DNA of 6,860 nt from Brevundimonas sp. UBA7635 (GTDB lineage: Bacteria > Pseudomonadota > Alphaproteobacteria > Caulobacterales > Caulobacteraceae). The position numbers and the translations under genes are program-made. Every line of letters starts with the position of its first letter. The stretch's first letter is position 1. Of this stretch, positions 1-5,805 are shown one piece after another. The stretch is from contig DLIT01000123.1 in the NCBI GenBank assembly GCA_002483865.1, positions 1,496 to 8,355 of the forward strand. Direction: 5' to 3'. The notes beneath the pieces were generated by a model. That model was given only the letters and a program-made list of their open reading frames with translations, was not told where the DNA came from and searched no databases.

Positions 1-570
1 TGGAACGATGACGAGATCGGGGCCAAGTCGGGCTTCCCGCCCCACCCGCACGCCGACATGGAAATCATCACCTATGTCCGCACGGGGGCCATCACCCACC
101 AGGACTCCATGGGCAATCAGGGCCGCACCGCCGCTGGCGATGTGCAGGTCATGAGCGCCGGTACCGGTGTACGTCACGCCGAGTACAATATGGAAAACGA
201 GCTGACGACCCTGTTCCAGATCTGGATCGAGACGGATCGTCCGGGGGCCGAGCCTTCGTGGGGCCAGCGCGAGTTTCCGAAGTCGGACCGCTCGGGCAAG
301 TTCACCGTGGTGGCTTCGGGCAATCCCGAAGACGGCGCGCTGAACATCAACGCCGACGCGCAGATTCTGGCCGCCACCCTGAAGGCGGGCGAGAGCCTGA
401 CCTATGACCTGAAATCCGGTCGCCGCGCCTATCTGGTTCCGGCTGTCGGTCAGGTGGACGTCAACGGCACCACCCTGAACGCCCGCGACGGCGCAGGCAT
501 CATCGACGAGCCGACCCTGACGATCACGGCCAGCGAAGATGCCGAACTGGTCATGGTCGACAGCCTTTAG
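1..570 (+). CDS. Pirin-family bicupin protein (5' end cut off by the window)
   Basis: The frame is open from base 1 and ends at TAG 568-570, giving 189 visible residues. Pirins run to about 230 residues, so roughly 40-45 N-terminal residues and the start lie outside. The first cupin carries the pirin metal-site pattern: HPH at visible residues 15-17 (PPHPHADME), and H59 with E61 in GTGVRHAEY. These match the three His and one Glu that bind the metal in human pirin and E. coli YhhW. Visible residues from about 120 on form the smaller C-terminal cupin typical of YhhW-type pirins. The likely role is a cytosolic metal cupin; some relatives have quercetin 2,3-dioxygenase activity, but the physiological substrate is usually unknown. 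A strong terminator 17 bases downstream closes the transcription unit. Family assignment is secure; function is not. Confidence 0.93.
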   Translation, partial: WNDDEIGAKSGFPPHPHADMEIITYVRTGAITHQDSMGNQGRTAAGDVQVMSAGTGVRHAEYNMENELTTLFQIWIETDRPGAEPSWGQREFPKSDRSGKFTVVASGNPEDGALNINADAQILAATLKAGESLTYDLKSGRRAYLVPAVGQVDVNGTTLNARDGAGIIDEPTLTITASEDAELVMVDSL

Positions 571-586
571 CCGGCTCCCCGTCAGG

Positions 587-615
587 AAAGGGCACCCCTC
601 GGGGTGCCCTTTTTT
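587..615 (+). terminator. Intrinsic terminator after the pirin gene
   Basis: GGGCACCCC (590-598) pairs perfectly with GGGGTGCCC (601-609), and the A's at 587-589 can extend the stem into the T-run. Six T's follow at 610-615. A nine-pair GC-rich stem with a U-tract is a textbook rho-independent terminator. It separates the pirin gene from the lipoprotein gene at 675. Confidence 0.93.
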
Positions 616-674
616 GCGCGCGGTGTGTTGCGGCCTCGCCTGACAAGCCGCTTCGATCAGGGCATAAGGACCGG

Positions 675-935
675 ATGAAAAAGATCGTCCCTGCCCTGGC
701 CCTTCTGGGCACCGCCCTCATGCTTCAAGGCTGCGTGGTCGGCGCGGCCGTGGGCGCGGGCGCAGCCGTGGTCGGCACCACCGCCAAGGTGACCGGTGCC
801 GTCGTCGGCGCGGGTTTTGACGCCGTTACCACCTCGGACGAGGAAACCAAGGCCAGGCGCGAGCGTGAACAGCGCGAATGGGAACGCGAACAACGCCGCT
901 GCGAGGAACGCCAGCGCCAGGGCAAGTCCTGCTGA
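675..935 (+). CDS. Small predicted lipoprotein with charged C-terminal tail
   Basis: This 86-residue protein begins with a short signal sequence (MKK, then hydrophobic residues 4-17) ending in a lipobox, LQGC, with the lipidated cysteine at residue 20. Residues 21-49 are a Gly/Ala/Val-rich stretch (VVGAAVGAGAAVVG) that could associate with membrane or form a glycine-zipper-like segment. From about residue 53 the protein is highly charged and Arg/Glu-rich (EREQREWEREQRR) and probably helical. It ends in Cys. AAGGA at 666-670 lies 4 bases before the ATG and supports the start. It has its own unit after the terminator at 587-615, and its stop directly abuts the stop of the convergent gene on the minus strand. 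Alphaproteobacterial genomes carry many small lipoproteins of this style without known function, and I do not assign one. The A/V/G-rich part resembles outer-membrane glycine-zipper lipoproteins only loosely. Confidence 0.85.
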   Translation: MKKIVPALALLGTALMLQGCVVGAAVGAGAAVVGTTAKVTGAVVGAGFDAVTTSDEETKARREREQREWEREQRRCEERQRQGKSC

Positions 936-1217
936 TTATCCAGCCCGTCTGACGTTCCAGACGACCAGCGCCGCCAGAGCCCCCGCTCCAATGCCGGCCA
1001 GCAGCCCCCACAGGGCCTGCCCCTGCCCTGCGTCCAGCGTGAGCATGGCCCCGGCCAGAACGCCTGCCACCACGACAATCAGCATCGACAGATGGACAAA
1101 GCGCGACACCGCACGACGACGCGCAACGCGCTCCATCACCACCAGATCGAACGACAGGTCCGGCTGTCTCGGCTGCTGGGCGGCAAACAGGGCTTGCAGC
1201 TTCTGTTCCGGCGTCAT
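936..1217 (-). CDS. Two-segment membrane protein, probable anti-sigma factor
   Basis: This 93-residue protein has a hydrophilic N-terminus (about 1-38, with the basic run VARRRAVSRF) and two hydrophobic segments at about 39-61 and 68-88. It contains no cysteine, so it is not a zinc-binding (HxxxCxxC) anti-sigma factor. The assignment rests on context: its ATG overlaps the stop of the ECF sigma gene in ATGA (1214-1217), an arrangement that usually couples translation of sigma and anti-sigma. GGAG (reverse complement of 1225-1228) lies 7 bases before the start. A cytoplasmic N-terminal sigma-binding segment followed by membrane anchoring fits many small anti-sigma factors. The trigger cannot be read from the sequence. 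Its TAA (936-938) abuts the convergent lipoprotein stop. An unrelated small membrane protein in the same operon remains possible. Confidence 0.75.
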   Translation of the reverse strand: MTPEQKLQALFAAQQPRQPDLSFDLVVMERVARRRAVSRFVHLSMLIVVVAGVLAGAMLTLDAGQGQALWGLLAGIGAGALAALVVWNVRRAG

Positions 1218-1741
1218 GACGGGTCTCCAAACACTTTCAGCACGCGCTCGCGCCCCCGCGTAATGTGGGACTTTACCGTACCCGGCGGCATGGACAAAGC
1301 CTCGGCGATCTCTGCATGGGTCCAGCCCTCGCCCAGCGACAGGGCCACACAGGCGCGGCAGTCCGGGGCAAGGGATGCCATCGCCTGCTCCAGCGCCAGC
1401 CGCTCGTCCGGCGTCACCCCCTCCGGCAAGGACAGGGATTGCAGCCAGTCATGGTCGCGGCGCGCACGGCGCTGGTTCGCACGGATATGGTCCTGCGCCC
1501 GCCGCCACGCCATGCCCATCAGCCACGACCGGAAACGGGCCGGATCGCGCACAGCGTAAAGGCTCTGCCACGCGTGGACGAATACCTCCTGCGCGACGTC
1601 GTCAGCGTCGGCCCAGCCACCACCCAGCATGCGGCGCAGGAAACCCCGCACCATCGCCTGATGGCTGGCCATCAGCCGCCCATAGGCAAGGTCCGAGCCG
1701 TTTTGCGCCTCGGACAGCCAGCGGATGTCTTGCGGTGTCAT
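1214..1741 (-). CDS. ECF (group 4) RNA polymerase sigma factor
   Basis: This 175-residue protein has the compact ECF layout. Region 2 spans about residues 20-90, with the core-binding signature DADDVAQEVFVHAW (45-58) and a region 2.4-like helix FRSWLMGMAWRRAQDHIR (70-87). Region 4 spans about 118-170, with the helix-turn-helix WTHAEIAEALSMPPGTVKSH (140-159) that reads the -35 element. There is no region 1.1 or 3. GGAG lies 8 bases before the ATG on the minus strand, supporting this start. It is the middle gene of a three-gene operon: 25 bases after the upstream membrane-protein gene, and overlapping the next gene by 4 bases. The neighbouring small membrane proteins suggest release in response to an envelope signal. 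I do not assign an ECF subgroup. I saw no clear ECF-type promoter upstream, so autoregulation is unproven. Confidence 0.93.
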   Translation of the reverse strand: MTPQDIRWLSEAQNGSDLAYGRLMASHQAMVRGFLRRMLGGGWADADDVAQEVFVHAWQSLYAVRDPARFRSWLMGMAWRRAQDHIRANQRRARRDHDWLQSLSLPEGVTPDERLALEQAMASLAPDCRACVALSLGEGWTHAEIAEALSMPPGTVKSHITRGRERVLKVFGDPS

Positions 1742-1766
1742 CGCCCGGGCTCCGTACCGGACGCGC

Positions 1767-2180
1767 CTACTTCTTGAACGTCAGGGCGACGGCCATGATC
1801 AGCGACCACACCGCGACCGCCCCCATAGTGAAGGCGACAATGGCGAAAGGATATCCAGCCGAGCCGGACGACCATGAGGCATAGGCAAAGCCCGCAGAGA
1901 AAACCGTGAACAGCCCTACCAGCGACCAGTAATGCAACGGTCCCTGTACCTTGGCAGGGCCGGACGGCAAGGGATTGGGAGCCGTGACACCGGCTTCCGC
2001 CAGCGAATATGTCTTGGTCAGAGCCGCCAGTACCTCCGGCGGCGGGGCCTCACCTTTTTCGGCATAGACCTTGAGCACATCCAGCATGGAACGATGCTGA
2101 CGATACTTCAGGAACGAGGTGAAGGCAGCATAGATGAGCCCGAAGATCGGGATCAGCATAGCGATATAGAGAAAGTTCAT
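1767..2180 (-). CDS. Three-segment membrane protein of the ECF sigma operon (DUF6249-like)
   Basis: This 137-residue protein has an N-terminal hydrophobic segment (about 3-23), then a soluble stretch containing KYRQHRSMLDVLKVYAEKG and APPPEVLAAL (about 25-54). After a Pro-rich linker come two more hydrophobic segments at about 84-103 and 110-133. A single N-terminal helix followed by basic residues and an EKG-x-PPPEVL motif recalls DUF6249-type membrane proteins, which often sit beside ECF sigma genes; this is from memory and should be checked. The ATG at 2180 is chosen because GGAGGG lies 7 bases upstream; an upstream in-frame TTG at 2204 would place that site inside the gene. It is the first gene of the operon, 25 bases before the sigma gene. 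It may be a sensor or partner of the anti-sigma protein, or a target of the system. Confidence 0.82.
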   Translation of the reverse strand: MNFLYIAMLIPIFGLIYAAFTSFLKYRQHRSMLDVLKVYAEKGEAPPPEVLAALTKTYSLAEAGVTAPNPLPSGPAKVQGPLHYWSLVGLFTVFSAGFAYASWSSGSAGYPFAIVAFTMGAVAVWSLIMAVALTFKK

Positions 2181-2196
2181 GACAGCACCCTCCGGT

Positions 2197-2233
2197 GGTG
2201 ACAATAACGTTGTTCTATCCGTTAGTCGTCACC
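2197..2233. promoter_or_regulatory. Extended imperfect dyad between divergent genes (candidate operator)
   Basis: GGTGAC (2197-2202) is repeated inverted as GTCACC (2228-2233), and inside it TAACG (2205-2209) is mirrored by CGTTA (2220-2224). The arms are separated by 2 and 3 bases, and the centre is 10 bases. Eleven base pairs can form in two blocks. It lies in the 86-bp gap between the sigma operon (start 2180) and the divergent gene at 2267, where a regulator could cover both promoters. On the minus strand GTGACG and CGTTAT lie 17 bases apart inside the dyad and could be a weak -35/-10 pair. A leader-RNA hairpin is the alternative reading. Confidence 0.4.
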
Positions 2234-2266
2234 GTGGGTGCTGTTGGATGCAGGGGCCTGAAAAAA

Positions 2267-2518
2267 ATGAAACGAACGCGCAACTTTTGGGCATCGCCCA
2301 AAGTGATGATCGTCTCCGCCGTCGCTATGGCCGTCCTTGCAGTTCCGGCTTTGTGGTGGCTGAACCGCGAGGCCAACTGCCGTGAGCTTCTGGAGCGTCC
2401 CCAATTAGCCGATGAGCGGATCGTCCGCGACAGAGCGGGCCGTTGCTATGCCTGCCGCGATGAGGGCTGGTTGTACGACATCGCCTTCGAAACCTGCCCT
2501 CTACCGCCTGCCCCCTAG
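2267..2518 (+). CDS. Small membrane-anchored protein with four cysteines, unknown function
   Basis: From ATG 2267 this gives 83 residues: a basic N-terminus (MKRTRNF), one hydrophobic segment at about 12-32, then about 50 hydrophilic residues with cysteines at 38, 60, 63 and 77. Two of them form CYAC (CxxC, 60-63). A positive N-terminus followed by one helix predicts an N-in topology, with the cysteine-bearing tail in the periplasm, where the cysteines could form disulfides. AGGGG at 2252-2256, 10 bases upstream, modestly supports the start. The frame stays open back to GTG 2195, which would add 24 residues, but that start overlaps the dyad and has no good binding site. It diverges from the sigma operon, and its TAG overlaps the queE stop in a shared CTAG. 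I do not recognise the family. Confidence 0.62.
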   Translation: MKRTRNFWASPKVMIVSAVAMAVLAVPALWWLNREANCRELLERPQLADERIVRDRAGRCYACRDEGWLYDIAFETCPLPPAP

Positions 2519-3150
2519 CGGACGCCGATATATTTGTGCGTCTGGATGCTGAGCCGCCATTGCGGGTGCTTCAGGCAATAGTCCATGGCCGCTTGGGTGT
2601 TGGCGACCTGATCGGGGCCGTCCATGGGCTGCAGCCAGAAACGCTCGAAATCCATGTGTTCGAAACGCTCGGGCATGGCCTTTGCCTGCGGATAGACCAG
2701 TTTCAGCTCCTGCCCCGAGGTCTGGACGACTTCGGCGTCGGCCTTGGGGCTGATGCAGATCCAGTCGATGCCTTCGGGGGCTTTAAGGGTGCCGTTGCTC
2801 TCGATGGCAATCTCGAAGCCGCGCGCATGCAGGGCCTCGATCAGCGGCGCATCCAGTTGCAGCAGAGGCTCGCCGCCCGTGCAGACGACCAGTTTGGGAT
2901 CGCCCTCGCGGCCCGTCCAGAAGCTGTTCACATGGTCGGCCAGCAGGTCGGCGGTCTTGAACTTGCCGCCGCCGTCGCCGTTGGTGCCGACGAAATCGGT
3001 GTCGCAGAAGGTGCAGACGGCGGTGTCGCGATCCCGCTCCAGCCCGCTCCACAGGTTGCAGCCGGCAAAGCGCAGGAACACCGAGACACGACCCACCTGC
3101 CCTGCCTCGCCCTGGACCGTCAGGAAGGTCTCCTTGACCGCATAGGTCAT
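2515..3150 (-). CDS. queE: 7-carboxy-7-deazaguanine synthase (radical SAM)
   Basis: QueE converts 6-carboxy-5,6,7,8-tetrahydropterin into 7-carboxy-7-deazaguanine using S-adenosylmethionine and a [4Fe-4S] cluster; this is the ring-contracting step toward preQ0 and queuosine. The 211-residue protein opens with the substrate-loop motif KETFLTVQGEAGQVGR (6-21), as in QueE proteins. Cluster cysteines are C31, C46 and C49, spaced CX14CX2C rather than the usual radical-SAM CX3CX2C; this spacing is known from Burkholderia multivorans QueE. The SAM-binding TGGEP is at 91-95, and ESNGT (117-121) and SPK (134-136) also fit the family. The ATG at 3150 is chosen because it shares a base with the queC stop (TGATG), implying coupled translation; an earlier in-frame start would run into queC. 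It ends tail to tail with a small membrane-protein gene. queD and folE are not in the window. Confidence 0.95.
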   Translation of the reverse strand: MTYAVKETFLTVQGEAGQVGRVSVFLRFAGCNLWSGLERDRDTAVCTFCDTDFVGTNGDGGGKFKTADLLADHVNSFWTGREGDPKLVVCTGGEPLLQLDAPLIEALHARGFEIAIESNGTLKAPEGIDWICISPKADAEVVQTSGQELKLVYPQAKAMPERFEHMDFERFWLQPMDGPDQVANTQAAMDYCLKHPQWRLSIQTHKYIGVR

Positions 3151-3866
3151 CAGCCTTCCTTCCACTGGCGGTATCCCGCCTCGCGCAGCTCGCATGCGGC
3201 GCAGGTGCCGCAGCCATAGCCCCAGTCGTGGCGATGCTCGCGGTCCCCCGCATAGCAGGTGTGCGACGTCTCGATGATGGCATCAACCAGCGGCTGGCCG
3301 CCGATCTTGTGGGCCAACTCCCAGGTCTGGGCCTTGGTCAGATACATCAGCGGCGTCTCGATCGGCACGGGACGGTCCAGGCCCAGCGTCAGGGCCTGCG
3401 ACATGGCGTCGATCGTGGCCTGGCGGCAGTCGGGATAGCCTGAATAGTCCGTCTCGCACACGCCGGTGACCAGCACTTCCAGCCCGCGCCGGTCCGACAG
3501 GGCCGCCGCCGCCGTCAGGAAGATCAGGTTGCGTCCCGGCACAAAGGTGGCCGGCAGGCCGCGCGCGTCCATTTCGATGGCGCGTTCGCTGGTCAGGCTG
3601 CTCTCGGCGATGCGGCCATAGCCGGTCAGGTCCACCACATGGTCATCGCCCAGACGGTCGGCATATTGCGGCAGAACCTGCTTCATCGCCTCGCGCACGG
3701 CCAGACGCGCCTGCATCTCGACCACGTGCCGCTGGCCATAGTCGAACCCGATGGTCTCAACCCGCGCGAACTTCTGCAGGGCCCAGGCCAGGCAGGTGGC
3801 GCTGTCCTGACCACCGGAAAACAGGACGAGGGCAGAGGTGGCGGAGCCTTGCAAGATGGTGCTCAT
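3150..3866 (-). CDS. queC: 7-cyano-7-deazaguanine (preQ0) synthase
   Basis: QueC uses ATP and ammonia to convert 7-carboxy-7-deazaguanine, the QueE product, into the nitrile preQ0. The 238-residue protein has the usual family length. It shows the N-type ATP pyrophosphatase loop [16 protein letters not shown] (15-30), then FDYGQRH (41-47), VPGRN (109-113), [15 protein letters not shown] (134-148), and the C-terminal zinc site with C204 and CGTCAAC (C219, C222, C225). The ATG at 3866 is preferred: AGG lies about 7 bases before it, and the family N-terminus starts here. The frame stays open far upstream to 4199, but that part runs antisense to the divergent gene and has no family similarity. It is the first gene of a queC-queE unit, overlapping queE by one base. 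Together the two supply preQ0 for tRNA queuosine or, in some bacteria, DNA 7-deazaguanine modification. Confidence 0.96.
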   Translation of the reverse strand: MSTILQGSATSALVLFSGGQDSATCLAWALQKFARVETIGFDYGQRHVVEMQARLAVREAMKQVLPQYADRLGDDHVVDLTGYGRIAESSLTSERAIEMDARGLPATFVPGRNLIFLTAAAALSDRRGLEVLVTGVCETDYSGYPDCRQATIDAMSQALTLGLDRPVPIETPLMYLTKAQTWELAHKIGGQPLVDAIIETSHTCYAGDREHRHDWGYGCGTCAACELREAGYRQWKEG

Positions 3867-3935
3867 GACAAACCTGCGGTCGGCCGGTGGCCGTGCGCAT
3901 GGAAAAAGAAGGACAAGGGGTCTGTAGTTAACCCG

Positions 3936-3964
3936 CCTATACGCCAGTCGCGCCCCCGGCGCAA
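3936..3964 (-). promoter_or_regulatory. Candidate housekeeping promoter for queC-queE
   Basis: On the minus strand TTGCGC (3959-3964) is followed after exactly 17 bases by TATAGG (3936-3941), resembling a -35/-10 pair with ideal spacing. It lies 70 bases before the queC start, in the 208-bp gap between divergent genes. The leader would contain GGGTTAACTACAGACCC, a possible small hairpin. No second promoter of similar quality was found for the plus-strand gene in this gap; GGCCT/AGGCC (3980-3984/3995-3999) is a weak inverted repeat there. Confidence 0.4.
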
Positions 3965-4074
3965 AAGCGGCTGAAATCAGGCCTGGACCGCAGCAGGCCC
4001 ATTTGTGGCTTAGCTTAACACTTTCGCAAATCGTCAACGGCAAATGTAAACGAGAAACCTGGAGTGCCGGCCTG

Positions 4075-5688
4075 ATGCCGACGATCGAAGTGCTGACCGA
4101 GCGCGTTGAGCCGGTGACCGCCAACACCATGGTGAGCGCGATCTTCGCGCGCTTCCAGCGAGAGCCGGATACACTGGTGCTGCCGGTCGTTGACGGCAAC
4201 CGTCCGCTGGGTCTGGTCGATCGCAGCGATTTCCTGATGAAACTGGCTGGCCCCCTTGGCCACAGCCTTTACGGCTCTCGTGAAGTGATCCACATCATGG
4301 ACCCCGAGCCAGCGGTCGTGGAATACAATGTCCGTATCGAGGCCTTTTCGGACATCATTCTGAAAAGCGGGGCGGGCGCGCTGATGCGCGGCTTCATCGT
4401 TACCCGCAACGGTGACTATCGCGGGATAGGCACAGCCGTGTCCTTGCTGCGCGCCGTCAACGACGTCCAGCGCGAAGAGGTCCAGTCTCTGACGCGGCAG
4501 GTCATCAGCCTCGGGGACGGTCGTCGCCAGGTCGAGGCTGCGGCCCGTGCCAACAGCCAGTATCTGAGCCTGCTGAACGGCGAACTGCGTACGCCGATGA
4601 ACGGCATTCTGGCCGTGGCCGACCTGCTGCTGCGCCAGCCCCTGAACGAGGCGGCCCATGCCTATGTCCAGACCATCATCGATTCCTCGGAAAGTCTTCT
4701 GACCACCTTGCAGGACAGCCTGGACCTGGCTCGCGCCGAAGCTGGCGAACTGGTCCTGGCCAATGAGGCAGTCTCGCTGCAACAGATGATGGACGAGGTC
4801 CAGGGTCAGTGGGCCCCACGCGCCCTTGAGGACGGCGTGTCGTTGATCGTCAGCTATGACGGCAGCTCGCAACTGGCCGCTTCGCTTGACGCGCCAAGGC
4901 TCAAACAGGTGTTCAACAGCCTGATCGGCCAGTCGCTGAAATACGCCCGCAGTGGCATGGTCGAGGTCAGCCTGAAGGCCCGCGACATCAAGGGAGAGTT
5001 GATGTTGCAGGCGCGCATCCGCGATGACGGTCCGGGCATCCCGGCGGATCAGCTGGGCGGCCTGTTCAACGAAACCTCGACGACTCAGCCCGGCACCCTG
5101 GGACTGGCCATCAGCCGTCACATCATCACCCGGATGGACGGACGGATCTGGGCCGAGAACAACCCCGGCAGCGGGTCCACGCTGGCCTTTGACCTCTCGG
5201 CCCCGCGCGCCGAGCTGGAGCCGGGCGAGGCGACCAATGTCTCTAATCTGAACGACCTTGAGCTGCCGACCCGGCCTCACGTCTTGATCGCCGACGACAA
5301 TGCCACCAATCGCGTGGTGGCCCAGGCTTTGTGCGAAATGTTCGGCTGCACCTCTGAGACCGTCGAAGACGGCCAGGATGCGTTGGAAGCCGTCCAGAAC
5401 CGCCCGTTCGACCTGATCCTGATGGACATAAAGATGCCGCGCCTGGATGGTGTCCAGGCCACCCACGCCATCCGCGCCCTCGCCGGACCGGCCGGTCTCA
5501 TTCCCATCATCGCCCTGACCGCCAACGCCGATCCGGACGATGCCCAGCATTATATCGATGTCGGCATGGCCTCGGTGGTCGAAAAGCCGATCAAGCCTGA
5601 GCGCCTGCGCATGGCCATCAACGCTGCGCTCAGCGCGGGTGCCAGGGCCGATCTCCCGCAGGACAACCCCGTTCGCCTTCACGGATAG
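4075..5688 (+). CDS. CBS-like/histidine-kinase-like/receiver hybrid protein lacking the phosphoacceptor His (pseudokinase)
   Basis: This 537-residue protein has no membrane segment, so it should be cytosolic. Residues about 9-128 look like a CBS-domain pair ([18 protein letters not shown] and [20 protein letters not shown]). A short helical linker follows (130-160). The dimerisation helix has [13 protein letters not shown] at 166-178, where family members read SHE(I/L)RTP; codon 169 (4579-4581) is GGC, glycine, in place of the phosphorylated histidine. In the ATPase-like domain (about 270-375) DDGPGI (317-322) is intact. The N-box reads [10 protein letters not shown] (Q286 where Asn binds Mg-ATP), the ATP lid is short, and the G2 box is PGTLGLAIS. 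The receiver (402-520) keeps D407, D408, phosphoacceptor D451, T482 and K504. GGAG 10 bases upstream supports ATG 4075 over 4003. It probably acts by binding partners or by being phosphorylated by another kinase, somewhat like DivL, a Caulobacter kinase-like protein with Tyr at this site. Confidence 0.92.
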   Translation: MPTIEVLTERVEPVTANTMVSAIFARFQREPDTLVLPVVDGNRPLGLVDRSDFLMKLAGPLGHSLYGSREVIHIMDPEPAVVEYNVRIEAFSDIILKSGAGALMRGFIVTRNGDYRGIGTAVSLLRAVNDVQREEVQSLTRQVISLGDGRRQVEAAARANSQYLSLLNGELRTPMNGILAVADLLLRQPLNEAAHAYVQTIIDSSESLLTTLQDSLDLARAEAGELVLANEAVSLQQMMDEVQGQWAPRALEDGVSLIVSYDGSSQLAASLDAPRLKQVFNSLIGQSLKYARSGMVEVSLKARDIKGELMLQARIRDDGPGIPADQLGGLFNETSTTQPGTLGLAISRHIITRMDGRIWAENNPGSGSTLAFDLSAPRAELEPGEATNVSNLNDLELPTRPHVLIADDNATNRVVAQALCEMFGCTSETVEDGQDALEAVQNRPFDLILMDIKMPRLDGVQATHAIRALAGPAGLIPIIALTANADPDDAQHYIDVGMASVVEKPIKPERLRMAINAALSAGARADLPQDNPVRLHG

Positions 5689-5717
5689 GCACCCTTCGCG
5701 GGGCGAACCCCGGTGCC
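5688..5717 (+). other. Stem-loop just after the kinase-like gene
   Basis: GGCACC (5688-5693) pairs with GGTGCC (5712-5717), and inside it TTCGC (5695-5699) pairs with GCGAA (5703-5707) with an uneven bulge (1 versus 4 bases). It begins at the last base of the stop codon. No T-run follows, so it is not a classic rho-independent terminator. It may stabilise the mRNA end, slow polymerase, or lie inside a transcript continuing into the thioesterase gene. Confidence 0.4.
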
Positions 5718-5805
5718 GGGGGTATGGACAGACCGTGGCCTGCCCGCCACCAAGTGTGCGTCGGGTCCAGGCGATTCCGACCCCGACTTTTCCGGCGAGG
5801 TAGCC

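Noticed and set aside
630..651. GCGGC/GCCGC inverted repeat upstream of the lipoprotein gene
   Set aside because: Five pairs with a 12-base loop are common by chance in GC-rich DNA and no function follows from the position.
796..1263. Plus-strand open frames across the lipoprotein and anti-sigma genes
   Set aside because: They overlap genes supported by start sites, overlaps and recognisable features, and their Arg/Pro/Ala-rich translations are typical of wrong-frame reading in GC-rich DNA.
2181..2204. Earlier TTG start for the three-segment membrane protein
   Set aside because: The strong GGAGGG site lies after that codon and correctly spaced before ATG 2180.
3896..3940. Possible preQ1 riboswitch in the queC leader (minus strand GGGTTAACTACAGACCC)
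   Set aside because: The short stem and loop recall preQ1-I, but the required A-rich 3' tail (AAAAACTAA-like) is absent; the following bases are pyrimidine-rich, so no pseudoknot can form.
3867..4199. N-terminal extension of QueC upstream of 3866
   Set aside because: The open frame continues but runs antisense to the divergent gene, makes QueC far longer than the family, and shows no similarity to it.
5773..5777. GATTC (GANTC, CcrM methylation motif) before the thioesterase gene
   Set aside because: A single site with no promoter visible around it; the same pentamer also occurs inside coding regions of this window.
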